The notes under the pieces are model-generated. The model did no database searches. It had not been told where the DNA came from and was given only the letters and a program-made list of their open reading frames with translations. A stretch of DNA of 64,000 nt from Cercis canadensis (taxonomy: Eukaryota; Streptophyta; Magnoliopsida; Fabales; Fabaceae). The stretch is from assembly GCA_003255065.1 (NCBI GenBank), contig QAOA01006358.1, forward strand, positions 213,586 to 277,585, read 5' to 3'. Below, in pieces: positions 47,637 to 58,541 of this stretch (position 1 is the stretch's first letter; each line of letters opens with the position of its first letter). The position numbers and the translations under genes were made by a program.

Positions 47637-50600
47637 TTAGGAATCCTGCACATCTGAGGGAACATGATCATGGGAAGCAAGTGGGTCTTCTATGTTTCCG
47701 TCACTCTCAGGTGGGTGCTCAGGTGGAGGGGGTTGCTCCCCATTTTCATTGTTCTCTGGATGAAAATTGATGGGGAACTTCGTAACCCTGGGTTTATCAG
47801 ATAAGATGTTCCTTTGAACCCGATCAATTAAAACCTTTGGAGGAGGTTCCTCTCTTAGCTGCTCATCATCATAATCATTGTTCACATAATATCCCACTCT
47901 GATGAATTCCTGACCCAGATAAGAGCAAGTCAACAGGAGCACTGTGACACCAATAATATCTTCTTCGCGTATCTTTGATGGGTCTGGTGGGTCTGCCTGC
48001 TAAATGTCAAAACAGAATTTAAAGATTGATTCTACATGCAATCAGAATATGAAAAATCTATAGGAAATGATATGGATAAAACTTGCCTGTAATACAAAGC
48101 GATAGTTTCCCACATTGACAGGGCCAACAAGTACGCTCTCTAACAATTGGTCATATGTCTCATCTTCAGCAGATCCAACATAAATGAGCTTCCATTCCAA
48201 ATCTGTACTCAGATGACAAAACAAAAATTGTCACAACCCAACTGGGTACAACAGACAACATGATGATAACAAAGAGCTAAGAGCATAATAATGGGAAAAG
48301 CTAATAGCGAACTTCTGAAAGTTCTTGCTTTCAAAGAACAAAACCCACACCCTCTAAACAACTTGCTGAAAAATGTTTTCTTCACACTCTAGAATCTAGC
48401 ACTTGGTAGACAAATCAGCAAAAAAAAAAATATTATTTTCCTATATTTGGAGAAGCAGTAAATGAATGGTTTGGAGATAGACTGAAATTGAGCTAGTTCA
48501 GCATCACCCAATCCAAGAATAATAATGAAAGGCAAATAGATATTGCACGACCCTTGAACAATTTACATATCCCAACTTTTAGCTGGTAACCCTGCTTTTG
48601 GATTGCTCAAGATAACTTGAGCTCACACTAATTGATCACAAATACTCGAACATGATTGAACTTGTGTAAGATAATAGTATAATCCTCTATCACTGTATNG
48701 AGATAGACTGAAATTGACCTAGTTCAGCATTACCCAATCCAAGAATAATAATGAAAGACAAATAGATATTGCACGACCCTTGAACAATTTACATATCCCA
48801 ACTTTTAGCTGGTAACCCTGCTTTTGGATTGCTCAAGATAACTTGAGCTCACACACTAATTGATCACAAATACTCGAACATGATTGAACTTGTGTAAGAT
48901 AATAGTATAATCGTCTATCACTGTATGCAAAATCATATTAAAGTTGCACCAACTAGTTAAATGAACTGAAAGGTAAAACAATGTTTTTCATTGACAAGAA
49001 ATTCTTCTCAGATTGAGAATGGATTCAAATGTAGACAGGCAACACAGCAGGAATTCCAACCACTCTTGGCTTCTACATTCAGTTTATATACGTTGTCTTT
49101 AATAAAATCGTCTTATAGGTACATTTCCATTCTCCTTTCCATTGTAAATCTTTCAAAATAACAATTTTCTCTCTAATACCACCCTCAAAGTTCTACAAGC
49201 ATAATATTGCAAGTGCTGACACCGAAGACACAGATGAATCCTCTTCTATAATGTTAAACCAGAACCTAATCAATATTGGTTCAAGAAAAACGGAAATTAA
49301 AGGTTTACATGGATTTATATGAAAAACTAAGGAACTCAACAAAAGCATCATAAAGTGCATAGCTCCATGAGGGTTGATCAAGACTGGAAAAACTAAATTG
49401 TACACTTGAAGATGCAAAAGGGGAAATAAAGAAAAATCAACTGGGTAAAAAATTAAAAAAGACAACCACTGGAGTGAGAAATTTTAAATGGTAAGATCCA
49501 TACAGTAATTATAGAAGAAATAAAGCTGTCAAATCAGAGGGATGCAAGATCTTTCAAACAGGATTAATTACGATGCTAGAAAAGCTGAACTATGACTCAA
49601 TGACAAAATCAGTCAAGAATTCAAATTTGCCAGAAACTTCAGGTTTCAAGGATCAAAATTTCACAAAAGCATCAAGGAATATCAGGTCTATCAACACATA
49701 TGAGCAGATTGTATGAACAACAATTCTTACAACAAGAACTTAGCTAAGCAAGATGCATAGAAATACCATTCCCTTCCTTTTCTCATCAACAAAACGCAAA
49801 GTATACAAATAACAAAAAGGAAAATGTCTTCCACATCACTAAGGAATTATGTCAATATAGCAATAAGAGCTTGTTAACAAATAGTGTCTTAATGATAACT
49901 ATGAAAATCATGTCATGACAATATTGAGTTGTTATAACCCAACCACACCTAAAAGCTTGTGTTATGCGCTCATGAGCCTACCCCGAGCAATGCATCCTCT
50001 ATCAGATAATCTGTGACTTTAACAAGCTCTGCTGCTGATACTGGTTAGCTCCTAACAAGGACAGCAGATCATCTTTGATGGATCTGTTCAAAGCATGTGT
50101 AACCAGCAGGGTTGAAACCAACTGCAACTCCCCGACCACTAAATCCATTTGGCTCTCTACATTGAGCCAAATGGATTATGTACTGCCAAAAGAGGCACTA
50201 ATGATATGGAGAATCAATCTGCTGCTAGCTATGTAAGTATTTACATAATTTGTTAGCTGGAAACATCATAACATTCTAGACAGTACCAAGCCACCAAAGA
50301 TGGGTGAAATTTTGGGAATAGAAATTTAATCAGCTACAACCATTATCCTTTCTCAAAACTAACAAATTTTCAGTAACATTACATCTCAAAACCCATAATG
50401 TTGATATCCTTGAGAAACAACATAAAGGATTTACACACAGCAAATCTATCAGATTCATTTATACAATGGGACATACTGACAGAAAAAAAAAAAATTCCCC
50501 AGCTAAGGTTACACTAAAACAAATCACAAAATCCAAAATCTGCCATTCTAGTAAGTAAGACATGTTAGTATTCACTATATTGACCCTTCATTTCAGAAAT

Positions 50601-51076
50601 CCATCTGGGACATCTCACTTGACCCAACATATGATACATTTCTTAACCGTAAGGCTATGAATTTCCTAAAAGAACAAGAAAACGAAACCCTAATCCCACT
50701 TTTCAGTGCTGGGTCATCAAAAGGAATTTTTTTTTTAAAAAAAATATTAGGACATCTTCCCGGGTATCTTCTAGAAAGTACCCATTTGCTTATGTATTCC
50801 CATAATTTCTCTAAAGACATTCAAACGAAAGAAATTCATCAAAATTCAAAAAATAGATCTAACCCTAACCCAAACTTCTTGGTGACCCAAAAAACAAAAA
50901 AAAAAAATTCTTGCTAGAAAATTTAACCGACAAATGAAGGAAAAGTTGAGAGATAAAAAATGATTACCGTCTTTGAGAGGAGTCAAGCATTCATAGGAAA
51001 TCTCGAACTGAAAAGGGGTCAAAAACGAAGCTGGGTTGTCAAGGACCGTCACGTTAGTGATGTTCACGGCACTCAT
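47637..51076 (-). CDS. ASF1: Histone H3-H4 chaperone ASF1, three exons
   Basis: Exons are 50968-51076, 48087-48202 and 47637-47996; the joined frame is 194 aa, the normal plant size. The protein hands H3-H4 dimers to CAF-1 or HIRA during replication and repair, in the nucleus. The highly conserved N-terminal core is complete: MSAVNITNVTVLDNPASFL, FQFEISYECLTPLKDD, LEWKLIYVGSAEDETYDQ, VLVGPVNVGNYRFV, TCSYLGQEFIRVGYYVNN, DKPRVTKFPINFHPE. An acidic, Pro/Glu-rich tail ends VPSDVQDS. Intron 1 uses GTAATC. Intron 2 starts GCAAGT after CAG, a GC-AG intron; no GT option keeps the conserved ...VLQ/ADPPDPSK junction. Intron 1 (about 2.8 kb) contains a 225-bp duplication around a single N. A TTGGCGGG E2F-type site lies 275 bp upstream of the ATG. 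Confidence 0.96.
48474..48926. repeat. 225-bp direct duplication across a single N, in ASF1 intron 1
   Basis: 48474-48698 and 48700-48926 are nearly identical (GAGATAGACTGAAATTGAGC versus ...TTGACC; one 2-bp difference in a CA run), separated only by the N at 48699. Confidence 0.9.
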
Positions 51077-51350
51077 TGCTTCAAATCAGAAGTGAAAACC
51101 ATGCTAGCATGTGGGTTCAAGCACAATCCTACGGAAACCCTAGCTTCTAGAACCTTCATACACCTGATGAAATCCTCGGAGAGACGAAGATTTTAGAGAA
51201 AATCAAGAATTGGAAGAGAAAGAACAGAGGGTGAGAGAGGGTTTTGGTGTTTCTTTGGTTTACTTAAAGTGGGATTGGAAGGGAAATCAAAATTGGAAGA
51301 GTGGGTAAATACCCGTATCCAACAGATGTTGACCGGGGATAGCCGGTAAC

Positions 51351-51358
51351 TTGGCGGG
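51351..51358 (+). promoter_or_regulatory. Candidate E2F site upstream of ASF1
   Basis: TTGGCGGG fits the plant E2F consensus TTSSCGSS. It lies 275 bp upstream of the ASF1 start. Arabidopsis ASF1 genes are known E2F targets, which makes the match more believable, but a single 8-mer is weak evidence. Confidence 0.5.
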
Positions 51359-51439
51359 AGTTTAAAAACTCGTTCTCGCGCGGGGAGGGAACGCTTATTT
51401 CTTTTGGCTCGAAAGTCCAAAATGTCCAACAAAATCAAT

Positions 51440-52600
51440 CAAATATTAAATACGAGAAATAAAAGTGTAAAATTAGTGTATATTGGTAATGGTATTGGTA
51501 TGTTCAGTTGATATAAAGTATGTCAAATATATTGGTAATGGTATGACAAAATGTGAAATTAATTAGTGTATTGATATCGTTAGTGATATAATAAATTTCA
51601 AAAGGGTTTTCTAATGAATCAATGATTTTTAATATTGTTTAAACGATCTTTGGTTAAGTAATATTAAGATCATTTTTAAGGTTTACAAATTTTATATTTA
51701 ATAAAATAAGAAAAATTTAAAAAGATATTATAATTATTCAATACTTTCACATCCACAAGTGGTATTATTATTTATAACGCAGATAAAATTGACTACTTCA
51801 ATGATTTGTGTTGTTTGTTTTATTGAACCCACATATCTATTTAGTAAAACAAGTGGCACAGATCATCCCAGCTTTCCAATCTGGCTATGGTATGAATGTC
51901 ATTTGCTTTATCTTTATTGAAACTTTGTTTTTCTATTCAAGATTTATTTGGTTATTGTTGCAGTCTTACATTTTAGTTTATTTAAGTGCTTACATGCTCT
52001 TTCTTTTTTGTTTGCCTATTGGTAGAGGGGAGCATACTGAGTGCTAGGCGAGCATGGTTCCTCAAACGTGAACATGGGAACATAGGCCAACCACACTTAA
52101 AGGCTCCCCAAAGCACCAAATGGTGGTTATTCAATTTGCATGTGTGATTATCTTTTTGTGCTATGTTGTTATTCTGTTACATATGTGGTAATCATATTCA
52201 AAAATAAATATAATAATTATACATGTAAACATAATAACCACATAACACTAAAAGAGATAAACCTAATTAAAAGACTATTTCATTTGGAGCTAAATGGTAT
52301 TTTTTTCCAAATTCTGGATCCAAACATTAATTTTTTCAATAAAAAAAGAAAAAAGAAAAATTTAAGTGGAACCATGTGCATTGCTGCTGTATAACTTGGC
52401 AAAATATGAAGAATCAAGATATTTCTGTTGAAATTTTTATTACAAATAGCAATGCTCTAAATATAGTAAGAGAATTTATAAACTTCCATGAACAGTTAAG
52501 TGAAAATTTTTTTTATTAGAAAGAAGCTAATGCACTAGAAAAGGGGAGGGGGAATACACAACAAACTCCTCACATCAAACACCTTAGTTCTTAAGATTAA
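51440..52600. other. Intergenic, no gene seen
   Basis: AT-rich. The open frames at 51808-52047 and 52140-52394 are compositional. The last part is the 3' flank of the BAHD gene. Confidence 0.4.
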
Positions 52601-52631
52601 GGAAGGTGCCACTAGAGTAACATGTTATTGG

Positions 52632-54005
52632 CTACCTAATGAGTTTTATTTGCAAAGGACTTGGATCCAATATTGCACAAGAGACAAGTTCTGTGTTAGC
52701 TTCCAAATGGGTCATATCCTGCTCATCCAAGGTCACCCAAGCTTCTATGCCATCACCAAATCTCGTGTCAACAAGAATTATTAGGTTTATAAAAAACGAA
52801 CCATTTGAACCAATGCTACTAACCCATATGGGCTTTCCCCAACCAAAATCTGCCTCATAGAACCCCAAATTGCACCAACTACTAAACCCAAAGTAGTCCA
52901 CTTCATCTTTTGACCCTAACTCACCAATTGCCTTGAGAGACTTAAACATTATAGATTTCCCCTCATCACTTTGCAATTTTTCCACAAATTCCTCATCAAT
53001 TTTTGATATTGCATTCCTCAACTCACCCACCAACCCACCCAATCCTATCACCTTGTCACTCATGTGTTCTGCAGCTGCTAGCCAAAGAAGATTCCCAATG
53101 GCATACTGTGGAAAAAGAGCTTTATCTATTCTCCTACGCAGGTTCACCAGATGGGTCAGCAAAGAAGGCCTTTGGGTACCAAATCTTGTCTTAGAAATAG
53201 CCATAAGAAACTTCCATAGGATTGCAGAAACTATCTCCAAACGTGTAGGGTCCTGCACTTCACACAAAGAGTTTCCTAGTCCTATTTGGGTCTTGATGGT
53301 GGATATAGCAGATTTGCTGAACAAAAACCTCTTTGTGACACACTTGCCTTTCTTAAACAATGAACCCCACATGCCCATTGATAAGTCTCTGAGCCATAAA
53401 TTATCTGTGGGGAAGAGAGAAGCTGCTATGAAGTTAGGATGCAATGCATTTTCCTCACACTTCCTTGCCCTACTTGACCACACCTTCAGAAAGGTACTTA
53501 ATGCAGACCCATCTAGGATCCTATGGGAAATGCATATCCCAATAGCAATTCCTCCACAATCAAATATGTTTACTTGAACATTAGCCACATAGGTTCCTGA
53601 ATTTGATTCTTTCACAATGAGATGATCGCAAGGAAGAAGCTTGTGCAACAAGATAAGGTCAGGTTGGTTTAGAAACTCAGAAAGAGGACACTTTACTCTG
53701 GCTTCCACAAAATTTGCTCCTTCATCATTGCACTCAATGAAAAGCTCATCTTTTATCTTTCCTGCAAGAGGGTAAAACTGGGTCAATGTCTCTGATAAAG
53801 ATTGCTTCAGAGATTGTATTCTCTTTAGGGTTTCAAAAAGGTTATTTTCTGGACTATCTTGTGAGGGATAAAACAGGATTATAGGAGCATAAGGAGAAGG
53901 AATGAGATGATCCAAAAGGGAAAGTTTAAAGGCTCTTAGGTGAGAGGGTGTTGGAGCAGAAGGTTTAATATCTTCTCTAGAAATGAGTTCTACATCAACT
54001 TCCAT
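52632..54005 (-). CDS. BAHD acyltransferase (vinorine synthase-like)
   Basis: A single-exon gene of 457 aa, full length for the family. It transfers an acyl group from acyl-CoA to an alcohol or amine in the cytosol. The catalytic HxxxD motif is HRILD (His161, Asp165) and the structural DFGWG motif is complete at residues 386-390. Other family marks are FYPLAGK near residue 77 and NLRRRID near 288. It begins MEVDVELISREDIKPSAPTP, typical of the clade with vinorine synthase, stemmadenine acetyltransferase and similar enzymes. The substrate cannot be predicted from sequence. A TATA-like CTATATATC sits on the minus strand at about 54052-54060, some 50 bp from the ATG. No acyltransferase paralogue or pathway gene lies beside it in the window. 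Confidence 0.93.
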   Translation of the reverse strand: MEVDVELISREDIKPSAPTPSHLRAFKLSLLDHLIPSPYAPIILFYPSQDSPENNLFETLKRIQSLKQSLSETLTQFYPLAGKIKDELFIECNDEGANFVEARVKCPLSEFLNQPDLILLHKLLPCDHLIVKESNSGTYVANVQVNIFDCGGIAIGICISHRILDGSALSTFLKVWSSRARKCEENALHPNFIAASLFPTDNLWLRDLSMGMWGSLFKKGKCVTKRFLFSKSAISTIKTQIGLGNSLCEVQDPTRLEIVSAILWKFLMAISKTRFGTQRPSLLTHLVNLRRRIDKALFPQYAIGNLLWLAAAEHMSDKVIGLGGLVGELRNAISKIDEEFVEKLQSDEGKSIMFKSLKAIGELGSKDEVDYFGFSSWCNLGFYEADFGWGKPIWVSSIGSNGSFFINLIILVDTRFGDGIEAWVTLDEQDMTHLEANTELVSCAILDPSPLQIKLIR

Positions 54006-54061
54006 TGTTTTTCTCTTTTAGTATATGAAAAATGGTAGCACTTTCTATCTGATATATAGGT

Positions 54062-55646
54062 GAAGGGGCAAAAACCCTTTGACTAGTTGGCTTGATATTT
54101 TATCTAAAGTGGGTTTTTCTTCAATAGGAATCTTACCAAACAAGGTGCGGCAACCACTTAATTTGGCTTATTAGAAAAAGTCAATTTCAGATGCCATCAT
54201 TAGTAACAATCTAACAAGCCAATGTACTCCATATATCTATATTTTAAGTCATAGGGTTTGACAAAGCCGGCAATGAAAACAAAGTCTTTTCATCTTATTA
54301 AACTGATATGTACTCCATATACATCTCATTTATTCACTAGTATAAATATGACAAAATAAAAAAAAAAGAGATGAGTGCTCTTCGATTAATTTCATTAGGT
54401 CCCCTTACGAAACGAAACACGTCAACACTATAATTCATGATTTTTTTTATATTTGATCTTAGTTATTGTTTCTTGATTACCACGGATTCCCTTGTTTGAC
54501 AAAAGGTCCATTTATATGCAATAATTGCATTGTGGAGGGTAATTTAGTCATAAAAGTGCAATTCGTTCTAAAGAACCCTTAATATCCCGGTAAGCCTTAC
54601 TCTCCAAAAAAAAATTCTTTGTAAAAATAGAAAAAAAAAAATTTATGTTTGGCGAGGCCATGGTCCCCACTAGCCAATGGAAACCTTCACTATTACTCTG
54701 AGGAGCGTAGATAGATTCTTTTTTCGTTTTTGAAAATTATATTTCCTAGGAATGATGATTCTCAAGAATGTTACAAATGCAAGAATATACATATTAAGTG
54801 TGTCAACATTTTCATAATCTTGGATATATTAGAGAAAAGGTAAAAATCTATAAGCAAGAATATGCATAGCCTTGACTCTGTTTTCCCTTCCTATGGCAGC
54901 ACATATCTTCCGGCACTGGGTTAACAAATGTTAGCAGTTTGACCAATTACTTAGTCAAAAAGCATGCCATTTTCTTAACTCTTGAAGTTATCCACTCTCA
55001 TGCAATTTTTAAGTTCACAGTGATATATTTTGACAGATTTTTCATCATTTTTCACAACAATAATTCTAGACCAAATAAAAAAATGGAATCATTTGGATGA
55101 CCAAAATCTATTATGGTGAGGCATGGTGAAGAATCTTATTGTAGGTGTAACATTTCTCTATTTCGACCTCAAAATCTGGGAAGTTGAGGTTTAATTTGAT
55201 AGGCGTAGATGCGTAGTTATTATCTGTTGCTTTACTGTGTATTTATCGCTGTTTTTATGGTAATGATTTCTCAATTTATGTCTATAACTTTAAAGAATAT
55301 TAAAAATTTCAGGTTTTCGTTGCCCAAAAGCCAAAAAGTCATATGTCTAAGTGTTCCAAGTTGTGACTTTTGCTATTGAACCAGTGCGGGAAAACAAGCA
55401 TCCAAGCTATGGTTTCATACTTTTGTAATTCTTTCTTCATTGTGATTTATGTTGTTCGGTCTACACCTTGAGGTTTCTAGGAAGCTAGGGTTGGCTTAGA
55501 GTTTTTGGAGAACAGTGGATTTGTCCAGTTTCTATGTAATTCATTTCTTTCTTGTGGACTTGGATCTAGTACCAAACCAGAAAAAAAAATTATATATATA
55601 TATATATATAAAGATAAAATAGAATACGTTTCACAAATTTTACATC
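54062..55646. other. Upstream of the BAHD gene; intergenic, no gene seen
   Basis: No credible open frame. A (TA)n microsatellite lies at about 55590-55610. Confidence 0.4.
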
Positions 55647-55796
55647 TTACTCAATGAAATTAGAATCAAGAGCAATTACATCAGATAAAATATGAGACAT
55701 ATCTCTACCCAACACACAGCAGAGTTTATCCTCAATGTCCACTTGGTTAAGCAATATATGAGCAACCTCGTTACATGATCTAGGCACAAACTTGAT
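55647..55796 (-). pseudogene. RNase H-like (RVT_3) retroelement fragment
   Basis: The minus-strand reading is IKFVPRSCNEVAHILLNQVD and then degenerate sequence to a stop at 55647-55649. FVPRSCNEVAH is the classic end of the plant LINE-associated RNase H domain. Confidence 0.7.
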
Positions 55797-55960
55797 CTTT
55801 TTTTTTTTTTATACAAAAAAAATGATAATAAAAATAAGTTATTTGAATACTATCGAACAAGGTGCCAGTGACATGTCTATGAATTAACAAAAGGGCAGAC
55901 AAAGCCCGATATAAAAGATTACCTGCAAAGTACTATTGATCCTTAGAGGAAACTACTCAG

Positions 55961-56197
55961 CTAGCAAAAATGCCCACCAAGTGAGATTGTTAGTGGCAAG
56001 AGGTTTGAACTTGACATCTGAGAGACAAACTCTCTACCTGATACATAATGTGAAGTAAAGACTGCAACATCCTGAACACCCTTTCCTAGTTCCAAACATA
56101 GCCAAATTGTCTCCACCAACAGGTCCAGAAAACTAGAATGCAATGCCACTAACAAGGCTTCTTGAAGCGCCAAGGTTTCCAACAAGAGGGGAAGCAC
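55961..56197 (-). pseudogene. Second RNase H-like retroelement fragment
   Basis: LLLETLALQEALLVALHSSF followed by LDLLVETIWLCLELGKGVQD is the A/E-ALxEAL...vEtD region of RVT_3 RNase H. Near the end the frame slips: the next frame reads PLATNNLTWWAFLLAE and a stop, the usual terminus. The Asp expected after VET is Ile. The order relative to 55647-55796 suggests two separate remnants or a rearranged one. Confidence 0.65.
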
Positions 56198-56780
56198 ACA
56201 AACCAGATGTATACAATTTCTATTTTAAACTTCAAACATAATATACATTGTTTTTGCTGATAACTTTCAATATAATTTACTTTGCTTGTTTCCGAAAATC
56301 ATTAGCTGCCCACGAATCCATAGTTGGTTTATTGGGTCAATATTTTTCTTTTCCCTCAATCCAAACTAACCTAACACTGAACACCAATAACAAATTTGAT
56401 GAATTCAAACCTAGTCAATCCTAAGAATCTCCTTCTATAGATTACCTCAATTTCATAAAATGCCAGTTCTTAAACACAGAACAAGCTCTCTTTAGTTTAG
56501 AGTGGTTCTCTTCTTTCTTAAATATGCGTATGCTATATAACTCAAAATTAGCTCATCTCATCTCTACCCTTGCCCTGATTTTTTCACTGGATCTAATCAT
56601 GACCAATAGGGCATTCAATTCTTGGAGGTTTTAAGGATAGGGCTCATATAAAGCTAGATCCATTCTTAAGATCTTCTCTCCACTGTACATTTAAAAACTT
56701 GAACAGCATCATCTTTAATAAGCTGATATCCAGAAATCATTAACATCATAAAGGAATCATAAATAGAAAACAATCAATAA

Positions 56781-57089
56781 TCAATCTTCCGCTGTCACAT
56801 CCATCTTCCTAGTCTGAGAATGAAACATATCAGCTACATCGGAAGCCGTGCTACATTCTTCTGGGTTTCTATCAGACCTAGTGCAAATAAATCTAGGGAA
56901 TCTGATTGAGATGCCACGAGATGGATGCACTAAACCAATTGCAGCATGGTGAACTGGGGACACTGTTAAGTCTGCCCCTCTTATTTCCCAAACAACTAGT
57001 GGAGAAAACCACATGTCAGGCTCCTCAGCTGTTCGATAATATGGGGGCTTTCTAGACAAGATTTTGTCTCCAGAAAGGAATTCTTTCAT
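56781..57089 (-). CDS. ATP-dependent DNA ligase (LIG6-like), last exon only
   Basis: A C-terminal exon of 102 codons preceded by a good acceptor (GAACTGCAG, ending at 57090). It reads MKEFLSGDKILSRKPPYYRT, then MWFSPLVVWEIRGADLTVSP, GLVHPSRGISIRFPRFICTR and DVADMFHSQTRKMDVTAED. This is the OB-fold end of a eukaryotic DNA ligase, with the conserved VWEIRGADLTVSPVH and ISIRFPR segments. The wording, especially the MFHSQTRKMD end, fits plant DNA ligase 6 better than ligase 1. DNA ligase joins nicks by an adenylated-lysine mechanism; the catalytic KxDG region is not in the window. Upstream exons must lie beyond the retrotransposon at 57.8 kb onward, or be missing. Confidence 0.85.
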   Translation of the reverse strand: MKEFLSGDKILSRKPPYYRTAEEPDMWFSPLVVWEIRGADLTVSPVHHAAIGLVHPSRGISIRFPRFICTRSDRNPEECSTASDVADMFHSQTRKMDVTAED

Positions 57090-57099
57090 CTGCAGTTCA

Positions 57100-57534
57100 G
57101 TATCAATTTGCCAGTCACTCCATGAAGAAAGAAAAACACATCAAAAGAGAAAAGAAAACCACAAAAAGCACTCTATGTAACAACACAAGTTCCTGCAATA
57201 TTCTACTAATAATTTATAAAACAGATCTTAAACTCTTACATGCTCAGCTTCCCTTTTGCAGCATATGAAATTAGATAAATCAATGAACAAAATGAACTGC
57301 TCTTAGGCAAGTTATCTACAAACCTTTCAGCCTGTAGACTTAAACAACCTTCCCCCTTCCCCGCACCACAGGCCCTCTCAGGCCACATATGGGCTCAAAG
57401 AAAATTAAGCAAATGTATAGGAAAGGACTTCTCTTACATCAAAATAGTCTTTTAATAATAATAAAAAAATTAATACACTGTCCGACACATTTCTAATCTT
57501 ATCTTATAAAGATGTGCGTTGATGCATGCATTGC
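57100..57534. other. Intron or upstream flank of the ligase gene
   Basis: No second ligase exon was found here on the minus strand. The sequence leads up to the block that is duplicated at 61527. Confidence 0.4.
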
Positions 57535-57821
57535 AATAAGATTATAGAAAAGATGTCATCGTTTATCATTATAACTAGTACTAATTGCAGCACAGTAAAT
57601 GGTAGTTGTTGCAGTAGACATTAGTACCAATAATAGGATGAGGAACAATATATAAAAAAGATAATGACCTCAAGGATGCCCCATAAGGTATGTTGGACCA
57701 TTAAGGTCATCCAATTGCCTATTCTGGTATAAAAAGTGATAATTCGATTTGAATACTGTAGCAATAGGAAATTATCCTCTTTTTTTCTTGTTTATTTTCA
57801 TGTTATCTTTACTAAGCAAAG
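57535..57821. repeat. 287-bp flank shared by both retrotransposon copies
   Basis: 57535-57821 and 61527-61813 are equal in length (287 bp) and differ at only a few bases. They lie outside the LTR (which starts TGTCAC) and directly upstream of it in both copies, so they are target-locus sequence and not part of the element. Confidence 0.9.
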
Positions 57822-58493
57822 TGTCACGTCCCGCTCAAATTGCCCCGCAAAATCCAAAGAAATGTTGCTTGCCTAAAGGATCTAGACTTTTCTACAAGTT
57901 ACTACAGAAGAAAGTTCTAGAGTGGCCTAGTGATGTCTAGAGAGAGCTAGAGTTTGATGAACTCAACTCAAGTCTAGAAGACTTTAGAATGTTCTAGAGC
58001 ACACTAGCATGTGCTAGAAGGTGCTGGAAGGATGTGGAAGCTTCTAGAAGATTCCGGAGCATCCTAGAACTTGGATGAAGGAACTAGACAATCCTAGAGG
58101 ACTCTAGAGTCGGCTAGAAGGTTCTAGAAACCTTGAGGCATGTTATAGATAAAACTAGAACTTTGTAGATGTTCTTGTACATTCTAGACATGGTAGGATC
58201 TAGAAACTTGTGACATAACCTTAGGCTTGATGCCACAATTATAAATAGGACTCTTGGCTTTCATTTGCACCCATCCTGGGAAATTCTTGGGAAGTTGTAA
58301 ATACACCTCTCTAGAGCAATACAAAGCATTCTTCACAAACTCCTTTGTGTTCTTGCTTTGCTCTTGAATCATCAAAATCTCTGTCCCTTTCTAGTCTCTT
58401 TGGAGCATCCATTTCAGGTTAAAAGGCAGGCTTACTGCGACAGATTGTGCTAAGTGCCGCACGATTGCTAGTTAAGGTGCTAGGGTTGTGACA
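57822..58493 (+). mobile_element. 5' LTR of Ty3/gypsy element, copy 1, with heat-shock elements
   Basis: 672 bp, starting TGTCACGTCCCGC and ending GGGTTGTGACA (inverted TGTCAC/GTGACA ends), followed after 2 bases by a tRNA-Met primer-binding site. A TATA box TATAAATA is at 58240-58247. Upstream, many TTCTAGAA-type words form heat-shock elements: TTCTAGAAGATTC at 58042-58054 and GAAGGTTCTAGAA at 58117-58129 are perfect three-unit sites. GTCTAGAAGACTTTAGAATG continuing to 57999 (57972-57999) is six units in 5-bp phase, three of them perfect. Confidence 0.88.
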
Positions 58494-58495
58494 GT

Positions 58496-58507
58496 TGGTA
58501 TCAGAGC
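58496..58507 (+). other. Primer-binding site (initiator tRNA-Met)
   Basis: TGGTATCAGAGC, complementary to the 3' end of initiator tRNA-Met, starts 3 bases after the LTR end. It is repeated at 62520-62531 after the second LTR. Confidence 0.93.
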
Positions 58508-58541
58508 TCTTGGTTGAAGAAGCTTTTCTATCCTTGGCATA

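Noticed and set aside
12947..54005. A biosynthetic gene cluster (UGT, BAHD acyltransferase, acyl-CoA lyase)
   Set aside because: The three enzymes are 14-38 kb apart with unrelated housekeeping genes between them and no shared pathway evidence.
57100..57534. A second DNA ligase exon upstream of the last exon
   Set aside because: No ligase-like reading found in any minus-strand frame of this stretch.
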